Of a stretch of DNA of 31,453 nucleotides, positions 1 through 8,465 are shown piece after piece. Position 1 is the stretch's first letter. Each line of letters begins with the position of its first letter. The notes under the pieces are model-generated. The model did not search any database. It was not told where the DNA came from and saw nothing but the letters and a program-made list of their open reading frames with translations. The DNA lies in NCBI GenBank assembly GCA_964444885.1, contig CAYUIZ010000024.1:1-31453 (forward strand), written 5' to 3'. The translations under genes were made by a program, and so were the position numbers. Source of the stretch: CAYRGQ01 sp964444885. Its GTDB lineage: Bacteria > Bacteroidota > Bacteroidia > Sphingobacteriales > Sphingobacteriaceae.

Positions 1-242
1 TCGAACGTGAACGCTCAAACCCGTGGTTGGTGTTGTCACCGACCACTTTCCCGGGAAATATGTCGTGCACCCCTCCCTCAGAAGTCCACCGAATCGAACG
101 TGAACGCTCAAACCCGTGGTTGGTGTTGTCACCGACCACTTTCCCGGGTCTGGCGGTTGGTCATAAGACACAACCGCAGGTGAGAAGGGAAATATGTCGT
201 GCACCCCTCCCTCAGAAGTCTACCGAATCGAACGTGAACGCT
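1..242. repeat. Degenerate tandem repeat overlapping the 3' end of the phosphoesterase gene
   Basis: Unit 1 is 1-93, unit 2 is 94-227, and a third partial unit is 228-242, inside the 3' end of the metallophosphoesterase gene. Units 1 and 2 match almost perfectly except that unit 2 carries 41 extra bases (about 149-189) bounded by GGG on both sides. Each full unit contains a hairpin with 10-bp arms and a TTGT loop (23-46 and 116-139). The 41-bp extra block has its own hairpin (GCGGTTG at 153-159, CAACCGC at 171-177). The stretch at 78-108 is a copy of the gene's last ten codons including the stop (minus strand, AFTFDSVDF-stop); it differs from the true 3' end at one silent position (221). The array touches the window edge and may continue leftward. 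Confidence 0.85.
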
Positions 243-1237
243 TGATTCGGTTCGGTCTTATACGCGTCCACGTGGGGCGAATACGTTTTCACGGCAATCG
301 TTTTTGCGTGGGTATCGATCGTCACAAGCCGAAGGAACCCATTACCCCCATTTTCGGCGCCCTGCACGCCGGACTGGAAGTTAGCCAGCATCTGGTAAAC
401 CTGATTGCCGTGCTTTCCGGTACTGACCAACTGCCCGGTGCCTCCATTTAGTACGTGCCCACTAAATGTCAGCACGACATTCGGATATTGGCTGACCAAC
501 TTTTCCCAAATCATCTCCCCGTCGTTGACCGCGTCGTCCCCCGTTTCTTTCCCTACGCCATAATTTTGGGGTACCCACGAGTGCCCGCTCTCGATGTTCA
601 TGCGGGTATCGTCCGAATACATATAATCATGCGTGTTGATGATTACCCTGTGATTTGGATGCGACTCGATTACTTCGCCGGCCCAGCGAAGGACGTTGTC
701 GCGCGTGCCAAATTCGAGCGACAGAATCAGCCAGCCCAATCCGCCCGCCGTGAAGGTGTGATAGGTATTGTCCATCTTGCCTTCTTCAAATGCGCCGCCG
801 AAATGAGGCATTTTTTGGTATTTGGCGTACGGCAGGTAACGGTTAAGCAATTCCGTATCCCGTACGCTGGCATTGCCCTTGGGCCCCATGTCGTGGTTGC
901 CAGGCACGAACGTATACGGCACCTTGCCGTCCATCACGGACAAGGCCGCCGTTGCATTTTCCCACTCCTCATCGGAATTGAAATCGGTGATATCGCCTTG
1001 GTGCAGCACAAAGGTTATGCTGTCCGCCTGTTGCGCAATCCATTCGGTCTGTGCAAGGAAAATTTCGGGATACGAGTGCGAATACACTTGCGTATCGGGC
1101 AATAAAACCAGCGTGAACGGTTTGGGCGGGTTAGAACAACCCGCTACGAGAAGCAACACAAGCGCAAAGGAGGCCCATTTGCTCCTCCGTTCTATCAATG
1201 CCGAAATTCGTTGTCGTAATGTGCTATTTATCATCAT
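212..1237 (-). CDS. Calcineurin-like metallophosphoesterase lipoprotein
   Basis: The product is a predicted membrane-anchored phosphoesterase with a two-metal active site; its substrate cannot be read from the sequence. The chosen ATG at 1237 (or the adjacent ATG at 1234) gives a basic N-terminus, a hydrophobic stretch and a lipobox LVAGC with the lipidated Cys near residue 34. Upstream in-frame starts would add about 22 polar residues before the signal sequence. Family motifs appear in order: PDTQ (in place of the usual DxH), GDITD, GNHD, NTHD and FSGH, which supply the metal ligands. The length of about 341 aa fits the family. The gene runs divergently from the sulfatase at 1480. Its last codons are duplicated in the tandem array downstream. 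Family assignment is firm; cellular role is unknown. Confidence 0.85.
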   Translation of the reverse strand: MMINSTLRQRISALIERRSKWASFALVLLLVAGCSNPPKPFTLVLLPDTQVYSHSYPEIFLAQTEWIAQQADSITFVLHQGDITDFNSDEEWENATAALSVMDGKVPYTFVPGNHDMGPKGNASVRDTELLNRYLPYAKYQKMPHFGGAFEEGKMDNTYHTFTAGGLGWLILSLEFGTRDNVLRWAGEVIESHPNHRVIINTHDYMYSDDTRMNIESGHSWVPQNYGVGKETGDDAVNDGEMIWEKLVSQYPNVVLTFSGHVLNGGTGQLVSTGKHGNQVYQMLANFQSGVQGAENGGNGFLRLVTIDTHAKTIAVKTYSPHVDAYKTEPNQAFTFDSVDF

Positions 1238-1419
1238 GTTTCGGATTAATTTATGGTATATTCGTTGCATAAAAGTAAGACAAATATCCGAAGCCCGTTC
1301 CACTTTAACGAATTAAGAGCGCGTCCCTTGCTGGCAGGCACGCGACACGGCTCGGCCCGGTAGGCGCCTATGGAGCATCTGCATCGATGAGGAGACTCGC
1401 TAAACTAGGTCGTTTTTAT

Positions 1420-1427
1420 TAGTTTTG
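1420..1427 (+). promoter_or_regulatory. Candidate -7 element for the sulfatase gene
   Basis: TAGTTTTG matches the Bacteroidota -7 consensus TAnnTTTG exactly. It lies 52 bases before the ATG at 1480, giving an expected leader of about 45 nt. No clear TTG -33 element is seen at the right distance, so this is only a candidate. Confidence 0.4.
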
Positions 1428-1479
1428 CCAATGAAGACCCGTATCCATCACCGCCGTTGGCGCCGATAAAAAACACCAC

Positions 1480-2919
1480 ATGCACAAAACCACCCTCTTC
1501 CTGTTATTCGCGGTCCTGATGGGCATACAGTGTTGTGCCGCCCCCGGCCCTGAGCCTGCCCCACGACCAAATATTATCCTGATTTTAGCGGACGATCTAG
1601 GCATCGGCGACGTGGGCGCCTATGGACAACAGCATATTGCCACCCCCCATATCGACCGCTTGGCGTCCGAGGGCATGCGCTTCACCAATTTCTATGCGGG
1701 CACAACGGTTTGTGCACCATCGCGCTCGGCATTGCTGACGGGCCAGCACACAGGACATACGTACATCCGCGGCAATAAAGAAATACAGCCCGAGGGACAA
1801 GAACCCCTGGCCGACTCCATCGAAACGCTCGCCATGATCCTACAGCAGGCAGGCTACGCCACCGGCGCTTTCGGCAAATGGGGACTGGGTATGGCAGGCA
1901 CGAGCGGCGACCCCAACCAAAAGGGCTTCGATACCTTCTTCGGGTACATTTGCCAGCGCCAGTCCCACCGTTACTACCCCACGCACCTTTGGGACAACGG
2001 CAAAAAAATAGTGCTGGAAGGTAACGATCTAAACCAACAGGTACACTACGCGCCGGAACTCATCCAAGAGCGGACCCTCGCCTTTATCGAAGACCATCAG
2101 CGCGAGCCTTTCTTTCTCTTCGTGCCTACCATCCTACCCCATGCCGAACTGGTGGTGCCTAATGACGAGTTTTACCAACGCTACGCGCATGCCTTCGAAG
2201 AAACACCCCACCAAGGGGACGACTACGGGCCAAATGCGAGCGTACCGGGATATGCTTCCGTGGCCAAACCCCGCGCCACGCATGCCGCCATGGTCAGCCG
2301 ATTAGACCATCATGTAGGCGAAATTGTGGCAAAACTCGAAGCGCTCGGCCTGGCCGACAACACGATCATCCTCTTCACCAGCGACAACGGCCCTCATCGT
2401 GAAGGCGGTGCCGATCCAGACTTTTTCCAAAGCGCCGGCCCGTTCCGAGGCTACAAGCGCGACCTGTATGAGGGAGGCATCCGCGTGCCGCTCATCGTGC
2501 GCTGGCCCGACATCATCGATCCCGGCACGCATTCAGACCACATCGCGGCGTTCTGGGACCTGCTTCCGACCTTTGCCGAACTGGCTGACACCGAAATACC
2601 TACCCATACGGACGGGATTTCGGTTGTGCCTACTCTCCGCGGCTCCGGATCGCAACCGGCGCACGAATACCTGTATTGGGAATTCCATGAAGCGGGCGGG
2701 CGCCAAGCGGTACGCGCCGGCGACTGGAAACTGATCAAGCAGGGCGTAAAGCAACCCGGACAGCATAGCGTAGCACTCTACGATTTACGCCAAGATCCCG
2801 CCGAACAACATGACCTCGCCGCCAGCCACCCGGACGTCGTGCGCCGATTGCTGCAGTATATCAACGAAGCGCACGTGCCGAGCGAGATTTTCCCGCTGCT
2901 CCCTCCGACGGAGGACTGA
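1480..2919 (+). CDS. S1-family sulfatase (arylsulfatase type)
   Basis: The enzyme is predicted to hydrolyse sulfate esters in the periplasm or at the cell surface. An N-terminal hydrophobic stretch (residues 5-17) followed by Cys18-Cys19 acts as a signal sequence; a lipoprotein site is possible but the lipobox is poor. The catalytic signature CAPSR begins at Cys78, the residue converted to formylglycine in this family, followed by SALLTG. Metal ligands Asp38-Asp39 (ILADDLG) and the later TSDNG segment are present. The 479-aa length is normal. In Bacteroidota such sulfatases need an anSME maturase; none is encoded in this window. No polysaccharide-utilisation genes (SusC/SusD, glycoside hydrolases) flank it, so the substrate cannot be inferred. 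Confidence 0.92.
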   Translation: MHKTTLFLLFAVLMGIQCCAAPGPEPAPRPNIILILADDLGIGDVGAYGQQHIATPHIDRLASEGMRFTNFYAGTTVCAPSRSALLTGQHTGHTYIRGNKEIQPEGQEPLADSIETLAMILQQAGYATGAFGKWGLGMAGTSGDPNQKGFDTFFGYICQRQSHRYYPTHLWDNGKKIVLEGNDLNQQVHYAPELIQERTLAFIEDHQREPFFLFVPTILPHAELVVPNDEFYQRYAHAFEETPHQGDDYGPNASVPGYASVAKPRATHAAMVSRLDHHVGEIVAKLEALGLADNTIILFTSDNGPHREGGADPDFFQSAGPFRGYKRDLYEGGIRVPLIVRWPDIIDPGTHSDHIAAFWDLLPTFAELADTEIPTHTDGISVVPTLRGSGSQPAHEYLYWEFHEAGGRQAVRAGDWKLIKQGVKQPGQHSVALYDLRQDPAEQHDLAASHPDVVRRLLQYINEAHVPSEIFPLLPPTED

Positions 2920-2925
2920 CGCCAT

Positions 2926-3702
2926 TTAGGACGTCCGTTTGACAAATTGCCGCCCTTTCCGGTAATAGACCACGTCCAGCATGCGGCGGGGTACGCGCAC
3001 GCACTCGAGGAGCGTGGGCCGCGGAAGCGTCCGCCTCCCTAGACGGGCGTCAAAGGCCCCCTGAAAATAAAGCTGATCCTTTCGGCTCCGCGCCCGTTTT
3101 CCTGAACTTTCGTACGGATGCTTTACAATGGGAATCGGGAAATAGTGCCCCTCCCAGCCGTTGCGGATCAAATCGGAAACGAATATCTCCTCTTCTCCCC
3201 GATCGAGTGGCGCGCCTAGGCCAAAACGCTCGTCGAAGCAAATCGCATCGGCTTTCAGCCTAGCGACATTCACGACGATTTCAATAGACGACACCCAATG
3301 CTTCAACCGGTTCACCCGATAAGGCTTAGTCGGATAGGCCTTGTAGGGCGGCTCGCCCGCGAGCGTCTGGATCTGGAACAAGGCAAAGTCCGGGCGATGC
3401 GTATTGAGGGCATCGAGTAGTTGCTCCATCCCTTCCGGCACGTATGCGACGTCGTCGTCCGCAAGCAATGCATAGGCGGTCTGGCAATGCGCCAAACCGA
3501 TGTTTCTGCTGACAGCCAAGCCTCGCGTGGCCGATTGCACGACCGTCACGTCTGTCCGGTGCCGCAGGTAATTCGGGAGGACACAGAGCAACGAACCGAC
3601 TTGCTGGATCACCAGGTAACGAATAGCCGGATGGCGGAAAGCGACGGTCTTTTCCAAACGTTCGACACCCGCTCCTACCGTAGAAATAATAACTGTTAGC
3701 AT
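2926..3702 (-). CDS. Family 2 glycosyltransferase
   Basis: A GT-A fold glycosyltransferase is predicted. The N-terminus LTVIIST is the first beta strand. ATRGLAVSRNIGL and the acidic ADDD motif (residues 81-84) form the nucleotide-sugar/metal site, and EEEIF lies further on. The protein has about 258 aa and no membrane segments, so it is probably cytoplasmic or peripheral. I chose the ATG at 3702, two bases after the TGA of the upstream glycosyltransferase. An in-frame TTG at 3708 would overlap that stop (TTGA) and add two residues. The gene is clearly coupled to the neighbour at 3705-4661; together they may add sugars to one surface glycan. Donor and acceptor are unknown. Confidence 0.85.
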   Translation of the reverse strand: MLTVIISTVGAGVERLEKTVAFRHPAIRYLVIQQVGSLLCVLPNYLRHRTDVTVVQSATRGLAVSRNIGLAHCQTAYALLADDDVAYVPEGMEQLLDALNTHRPDFALFQIQTLAGEPPYKAYPTKPYRVNRLKHWVSSIEIVVNVARLKADAICFDERFGLGAPLDRGEEEIFVSDLIRNGWEGHYFPIPIVKHPYESSGKRARSRKDQLYFQGAFDARLGRRTLPRPTLLECVRVPRRMLDVVYYRKGRQFVKRTS

Positions 3703-3704
3703 GC

Positions 3705-4661
3705 TCAAGTCAGGATATGTTCAGGTTCGCGAATCGCAACCGTCGGCTCGGGCAGCAGGTTGCGGTTTTCCAGAAGCGGGCTCCAATGGCGCATCCGGGA
3801 TAGCACCACCGAATCGTAAAACCGCATGTAAAGCAGATACCAATACGAAAGAACCGATTTATCTTTCAGATACCGATAGTGTTGCCGCCGGATGCGGATA
3901 AAGCGCGTAAGCTTGCGGGGAAGTACGAAGCGCTGAAACTCGGCAGAAACCACGTCCCAGTACTGCGCCAGGGAAGCCGCATTCGTGTGTGTGACCCGGT
4001 TCTTGCTGTGCCGCCGAACGATGGACCCCGGAAGCGTTACATTCTCCGCGTAGCCGCGTAGCTTATAGGCAATGCGCAGCCACAGTTCGGAATCCTGGTG
4101 CAGCGCCAAGCTGGGATTGAACAGTTTAGAAAGTCGCTTGAGCGAGTCGGCGCGGATAATGATACTATTCGTGTCAAAATAGCCATAGCGTTCGGTTAAA
4201 AGTGCTGGGAAAAGATAACCCTGGGCGTTGTTGGCAACTTCGTCCATCATGGTGTACTGGGCGTTTCCTGGCTGATAATCGCGCTCCAGCTGGGATGGGC
4301 TGACAACGTAGTCGATTTCAGGCTGCTGGGCCAAGATTTCCAACGGATACGCAAACCGGTGTGGCAAATAATAATCATCGGCGTCCAGAAACGCGATGAA
4401 CTGCTCCCGTGCATGCGCTATACCTAGATTGCGGCTAGCGCCTGCCCCCCGCTGCTGCCGCCCTGGGTGCGTGTGGAGCTCCACGATATCGGGGTGCTCC
4501 TTTACCAATGCCTGGCAAATCGCCAAGCAATTGTCGGGCGAACGGTCTTCGACCAGAATGATCTGACGGACTTGGTGGATGCGCAGCGCCGAGCGTACCG
4601 CGTCTGCAACAAATTCTTCGGCATTGTACACCGGAATAATAACGGATATCCCCATAGACAT
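3705..4661 (-). CDS. Family 2 glycosyltransferase
   Basis: This is a typical GT2 enzyme. It begins with SVIIPVYNAEEF, has the LVEDRSPDN segment that contacts the nucleotide, the conserved GAGASRNLGI stretch and the DxD-type motif FLDADDYY (Asp93-Asp96). WLRIAYK follows the acceptor region. The length is 318 aa and no transmembrane helix is evident. The start ATG at 4661 is followed two codons later by another ATG (4655); either is possible. The gene is upstream of, and nearly overlaps, the second GT2 gene, so both are probably made from one transcript. No polymerase, flippase or other capsule genes are in the window, so the glycan is unknown. Confidence 0.9.
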   Translation of the reverse strand: MSMGISVIIPVYNAEEFVADAVRSALRIHQVRQIILVEDRSPDNCLAICQALVKEHPDIVELHTHPGRQQRGAGASRNLGIAHAREQFIAFLDADDYYLPHRFAYPLEILAQQPEIDYVVSPSQLERDYQPGNAQYTMMDEVANNAQGYLFPALLTERYGYFDTNSIIIRADSLKRLSKLFNPSLALHQDSELWLRIAYKLRGYAENVTLPGSIVRRHSKNRVTHTNAASLAQYWDVVSAEFQRFVLPRKLTRFIRIRRQHYRYLKDKSVLSYWYLLYMRFYDSVVLSRMRHWSPLLENRNLLPEPTVAIREPEHILT

Positions 4662-4924
4662 TTTTTTTTATAAAGTGAATGAATACAACACAGCATACCA
4701 CGCGCCATCCCAAGGCCGCGTCATACGTGTATCGCCTAATAAATGTAAAGAGGCAGTTGATTAGATGAACCGAAAACGCGACTCAGAAGCGTGCTTTCGC
4801 ATAGGACTGCATCCTAGGTATAATACTAAATTTTTAGCACATTACCAAATCCAACGGACGAACCGATACGGAGGCAGGGTCTGCGACCCATGGCAGGGCT
4901 GAATACGTTTTCCGGACGAAAAAG

Positions 4925-5839
4925 TTAGGGATGCAATGGTAGCTTGGCTTTCAGTGCTTTGCGCTTATCTACCCGCCTACGGATAAAGGGATGCAGGAAC
5001 ACCGCGCCGAGGATCAGCAAGGCGCCCACATAAAACCCTGTACTCATTACTTCGGCTTGGCCGAAAAAGACGAAGGCGAGCAACACCCCGTAAATCGGTT
5101 CGAGATTGCTGGCTAGCGCCACCCGAAATGCGCTAATCTCACGCATGACGGCGACCGCAGCTACATAAGCACCCGACGTGCAGACTGTCCCCAGGAGCAA
5201 CAAGTAACCAAAATCCGACGCGGACAACCGCATGCCATCCCGAAAGCCATTGGTCACCAGCAGGTAGACGGATATCCAACAGAATGCGCCCACCATCTCG
5301 TAGAAACTGATGATAGAAGGCTCGCTTTTTTTGACCAGCTTGGAGTTGATAATCGCGAAAAAGCAGGCCGTCAGCGCGGCCAGTAAACCCATGACAATGC
5401 CCTTGACGTATTGGCTCTCAAACTTGAATATCAAGCATATCCCAATGATAACGACTAGGCCGGTGACTACTTCCATCTTGGAAACGCGCCGTTTGTAAAT
5501 AATTGGCTCAAACATGGCCGTAAACAGGGTGACGGCAGACAGGCAGACCAAGGCTACGGACACGGTCGACACTTTAATCGACTCGAAGAAAAGGATCCAA
5601 TGCAAGCCGACCAGCCCGCCCGTGAAAACAAAACGCACGAGGCGCTCGCCGGACACGGCCAACGAGCGGCGCTTGACCATGAAATACAACAGCAAAGACA
5701 CCGAAGCAATCAGCACGCGATACCACACCAGGTCGATGGCTCCAATGGATATCAGGTTGCCCAATATGCCCGTAAATCCCCATACCACGACGGTGAGGTG
5801 CAAAACCAGGAGGTTGCGATTGATCAGCACAGGAAGCAT
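4925..5839 (-). CDS. EamA/DMT-superfamily transporter
   Basis: This 304-aa integral membrane protein has about ten hydrophobic helices arranged as two EamA repeats (roughly residues 10-145 and 155-290). Typical features are VVWGFTGILG near the N-terminus, WYRVLIA in the first repeat and a SNLEPIYGVLLA segment in the second (Pro-containing helix of DMT transporters). It probably exports or takes up a small metabolite or amino acid; the substrate cannot be predicted. It is the last gene of a leftward group tgt-permease-EamA and begins 9 bases after the stop of the permease. The C-terminus is basic (RRRVDKRKALK), consistent with a cytoplasmic tail. Confidence 0.88.
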   Translation of the reverse strand: MLPVLINRNLLVLHLTVVVWGFTGILGNLISIGAIDLVWYRVLIASVSLLLYFMVKRRSLAVSGERLVRFVFTGGLVGLHWILFFESIKVSTVSVALVCLSAVTLFTAMFEPIIYKRRVSKMEVVTGLVVIIGICLIFKFESQYVKGIVMGLLAALTACFFAIINSKLVKKSEPSIISFYEMVGAFCWISVYLLVTNGFRDGMRLSASDFGYLLLLGTVCTSGAYVAAVAVMREISAFRVALASNLEPIYGVLLAFVFFGQAEVMSTGFYVGALLILGAVFLHPFIRRRVDKRKALKAKLPLHP

Positions 5840-5848
5840 ATCAAGCCA

Positions 5849-6928
5849 TTACTTAGGCGCCCGGTAGAGCAGGTATAAGGCCACTAAGCCAAAAAGCATG
5901 TTCGGTATCAGCACGGCAATCATGGGCGGCAAGCCACCCTGGAGCGAGAATACGGTCGAAAACTGAATAAATACGATGTAAATAAAGCTTAAACCGATGC
6001 CAATCCCCAAGCTTAACCCGATGCCGCCACGCACCTTCTTGGAAGAAAGTGCCACCCCCATGAGCGTCAGCACATACGCGGAAAAAGGGTACACAAAGCG
6101 CTTGTATTTCTCGAGCAGCATGTCTGTCATCAGCCCCGTACCGCGCATTCGTTCCTTCTCGATGCGCTCATTGAGCTCGCCCATGCCCATGGCCATGAAA
6201 ATGTTGTCATACACCTCAAAGTCATGCGGCTGCATATCCAGAATCGTATCCTTGCTCGTACCTTTAATCATTTCTTCATTAAGGCCCTCAATCATCCGGA
6301 CCGTATAATTTTCGATGCGCCAGTTGTTGTTAATCGAGTCCCAGACAATACGGTCAGCCATCATTTTCTCACGCAATTCGCCTTCCCCGTCAAAGGTTTC
6401 CAAAACGAAATTATAACCCACTTGGCGGTCGACGTCGAAGTTATTGATATACACGTAACTATGCTCGTCGATCTGCATGTGCGTCGAACTCTTGGTTCGG
6501 TTTTCCACCGGTTTGATATAGACGTTTTCAAAGCCGATCATCAGCTTGTTCGTCCCCGGAATGATAAAGATGTTAAACACGAACGACACGGCGAACAGCA
6601 CCGTAGCCGCCACCATGTAGGGCCACAGTAGGCGATTAAAACTCATGCCCCCGCTCAGGATAGGTACGATTTCCGTTTGGTCAGCCATCTTCGCGGTGAA
6701 AAAGATCACAGCGATGAAGTTAATCAACGGATACAGCATGTTGAGGTAAAACGGCACGAGCCCCGCGTAATATTCAAACACGGTTTTTGACAGGGGCGCC
6801 TTGTGCTTGAGCAGGTCGTCCAGCTTCTCGGATATATCGAAAATCACAATAATCACCGCAAAAATCACCATCGTGTACACGAAGGTGCCGAGGTATTTCT
6901 TGATGATATATTGGTCGATAATTTTCAT
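5849..6928 (-). CDS. LptF/LptG-family permease (YjgP/YjgQ)
   Basis: The protein fits the inner-membrane permease family of the Lpt ABC machine that moves lipopolysaccharide from the inner membrane toward the outer membrane. The ATG at 6928 begins MKIIDQYIIKKYLGTF, the characteristic N-terminus of the family; an earlier in-frame start would add about 49 unrelated residues read from inside tgt. Three N-terminal helices are followed by a periplasmic beta-rich domain (roughly residues 100-255) and three C-terminal helices. The length is 359 aa. It lies 10 bases after tgt, an arrangement I recall in other Bacteroidota. Whether it is LptF or LptG cannot be decided here. Confidence 0.88.
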   Translation of the reverse strand: MKIIDQYIIKKYLGTFVYTMVIFAVIIVIFDISEKLDDLLKHKAPLSKTVFEYYAGLVPFYLNMLYPLINFIAVIFFTAKMADQTEIVPILSGGMSFNRLLWPYMVAATVLFAVSFVFNIFIIPGTNKLMIGFENVYIKPVENRTKSSTHMQIDEHSYVYINNFDVDRQVGYNFVLETFDGEGELREKMMADRIVWDSINNNWRIENYTVRMIEGLNEEMIKGTSKDTILDMQPHDFEVYDNIFMAMGMGELNERIEKERMRGTGLMTDMLLEKYKRFVYPFSAYVLTLMGVALSSKKVRGGIGLSLGIGIGLSFIYIVFIQFSTVFSLQGGLPPMIAVLIPNMLFGLVALYLLYRAPK

Positions 6929-6938
6929 TCCGATCGCT

Positions 6939-8069
6939 TTACAGGCGCTGGTCCAATTGCTTGACCATCTTTTCTTTCCAATCGTAAAACGTGCCCGCCA
7001 GTATTTGCGTGCGCGCCTCGCCCACCAGCCACAGGTAAAAATGCAAGTTATGCAGGGACGCAATTTGCGCGCCAAGTATCTCCTGCGAGCGGATGAGATG
7101 CCTCAGGTAAGACTTGCTATACACGCGGTCGGCAAGCAAATCACTATCCGCATCGATGGGCGAAAAATCGTATTCCCACTTTTTGTTCCGGATATTGATA
7201 ATACCGTTTCGGGTGAAAAGCATGCCGTTGCGCGCATTGCGGGTGGGCATTACGCAGTCAAACATATCAATTCCCAAGGCGATATTCTCCAAGATATTCA
7301 CCGGTGTGCCTACCCCCATCAGGTAGCGTGGTTTATCGCGTGGCAGGATGTTGCAAACGACCTCGGTCATCGCGTACATTTCTTCGGCAGGTTCGCCTAC
7401 AGACAATCCGCCAATGGCATTTCCGTCGCGCTCAAAACCGGCGATTACCTCGGCCGACTGCTGCCGGAGATCCTTGTAAACCGAGCCCTGCACAATCGGG
7501 AACAACGTCTGGTCAAACCCATAGAGCGGCTCCGTTTCGTCAAATCGATCGCAACACCGATTCAGCCAGCGGTGGGTCATGGCTAAGGACCGCTTAGCGT
7601 ATGCGTAATCGCAGGGATAGGGCGTGCACTCGTCAAAAGCCATAATGATATCCGCACCGATGACGCGCTGCGTATCCATTACGTTTTCTGGCGTGAATAA
7701 GTGCTTCGACCCGTCGATGTGTGAGCGGAAGGTGACTCCTTCCTCGCGGATCTTGCGTGCGTCCGAAAGCGAGTACACTTGGTAACCGCCGCTGTCCGTC
7801 AAAATCGGCTTCGTCCAGCCGTTAAAGCCGTGCAATCCCCCCGCTTGACGCAATACGTCCAGCCCAGGCCGGAGGTACAGGTGGTAGGTATTGCCCAGGA
7901 TAATTTGCGCGTTGACGTCCTGCACCAGCTCATGCTGGTGCACGGCTTTGACCGTGCCGGCGGTGCCTACCGGCATGAAAATCGGTGTTTGTATCGTCCC
8001 GCGTGCCGTCTCCAGCTCCCCCGCTCGTGCCTTGCTCAACGTATCTTCGGCCTGGAGCCTAAACTTCAT
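6939..8069 (-). CDS. tgt: Queuine/preQ1 tRNA-ribosyltransferase
   Basis: Tgt swaps guanine 34 of GUN-anticodon tRNAs for the queuosine precursor preQ1. The start at 8069 gives MKFRLQ and a 376-aa protein. Recognised parts are TPIFMPVGT, the substrate-binding DSGGYQ, the GGLSVGE loop, and FDCVMPTRNARNG, whose Asp271 is the expected nucleophile. The usual C-terminal zinc site CxCxxC...H is altered: by alignment to the Zymomonas enzyme the three Cys positions are Ser309, Leu311 and Asp314, while the His ligand (His340) remains. I recall the same loss in other Bacteroidota Tgt proteins, so the gene is probably functional. It heads a leftward group with the permease and EamA genes. Confidence 0.95.
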   Translation of the reverse strand: MKFRLQAEDTLSKARAGELETARGTIQTPIFMPVGTAGTVKAVHQHELVQDVNAQIILGNTYHLYLRPGLDVLRQAGGLHGFNGWTKPILTDSGGYQVYSLSDARKIREEGVTFRSHIDGSKHLFTPENVMDTQRVIGADIIMAFDECTPYPCDYAYAKRSLAMTHRWLNRCCDRFDETEPLYGFDQTLFPIVQGSVYKDLRQQSAEVIAGFERDGNAIGGLSVGEPAEEMYAMTEVVCNILPRDKPRYLMGVGTPVNILENIALGIDMFDCVMPTRNARNGMLFTRNGIINIRNKKWEYDFSPIDADSDLLADRVYSKSYLRHLIRSQEILGAQIASLHNLHFYLWLVGEARTQILAGTFYDWKEKMVKQLDQRL

Positions 8070-8093
8070 GGTATCCTTTTTTTGAATTGGTAG

Positions 8094-8101
8094 CAAAAAT
8101 A
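8094..8101 (-). promoter_or_regulatory. Candidate -7 element for tgt
   Basis: On the minus strand this reads TATTTTTG, an exact match to TAnnTTTG, ending 24 bases before the tgt ATG. No good TTG is found 19-21 bases upstream, so the call rests on the -7 element and its position alone. Confidence 0.4.
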
Positions 8102-8105
8102 GCAA

Positions 8106-8465
8106 AAAACAGCAATTAAACGGCGGCGCGTCAGGGCACTGCGCCGCGGTTCAGACACGATCCGCAACGACGTCAGCTAAAGCGCCTAAGGTGAAACCAA
8201 CAAGGGGGTAGACATACATGGGAAGTTATGCCAAATAACCACAACGTATCCGTAAAATAGATGGATATACCGTGCGTTATGCGTATGTTTCTGGTGGAAT
8301 TGGGGTAGGTTCGTAAATTTGGGTGTTATCGCTCAGTGTAAAAAGAACGACCGCACATTTGGCTTGTCCCAACACACGGGCGAACGCTTCGCAAGTCAAA
8401 GAGCCTTAATTTTGCAACCGCACGGATTAAAAATGTAAATTTGAACGGCTGCTTAATACTAACCA
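8106..8465. other. Intergenic left boundary of the AT-rich island
   Basis: No gene is seen here. Composition shifts from GC-rich near tgt to AT-rich at about 8400. A GC hairpin (8123-8129 with 8141-8147, 11-base loop) has no U tract and is not a terminator. Further right, an imperfect inverted repeat (TTTGGCTTG at 8358-8366, CAAGTCAAA at 8392-8400, one mismatch) surrounds a smaller hairpin (GCGAA at 8380-8384, TTCGC at 8388-8392) and a CCCAAC element. This foldable block directly before the island promoter is vaguely like an integron attC site, but only one copy exists in the window and no integrase is present. I found no convincing direct repeat with the right side of the island. Confidence 0.5.
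8412..8443 (+). promoter_or_regulatory. Promoter of the 83-aa / NUDIX / helicase operon
   Basis: TTG at 8412-8414 (within TTTTG) and TAAATTTG at 8436-8443 are separated by 21 bases. Both match the Bacteroidota -33/-7 consensus, and the -7 match is exact. The expected start of transcription is near 8449, giving a leader of about 17 nt before the ATG at 8466. Confidence 0.65.

Noticed and set aside
27..245. Small open frames inside the tandem array that repeat LVLSPTTFPG
   Set aside because: They come from translation of the DNA repeat itself; the units change frame with the 41-bp insertion and no start context is seen.
1480..4661. A polysaccharide-utilisation locus built around the sulfatase and glycosyltransferases
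   Set aside because: No SusC/SusD pair, glycoside hydrolase or sigma/anti-sigma genes are present, and the glycosyltransferases run in the opposite direction.
8123..8147. GC hairpin upstream of tgt as a terminator
   Set aside because: No U tract follows in either direction, and no gene ends close enough to need it.
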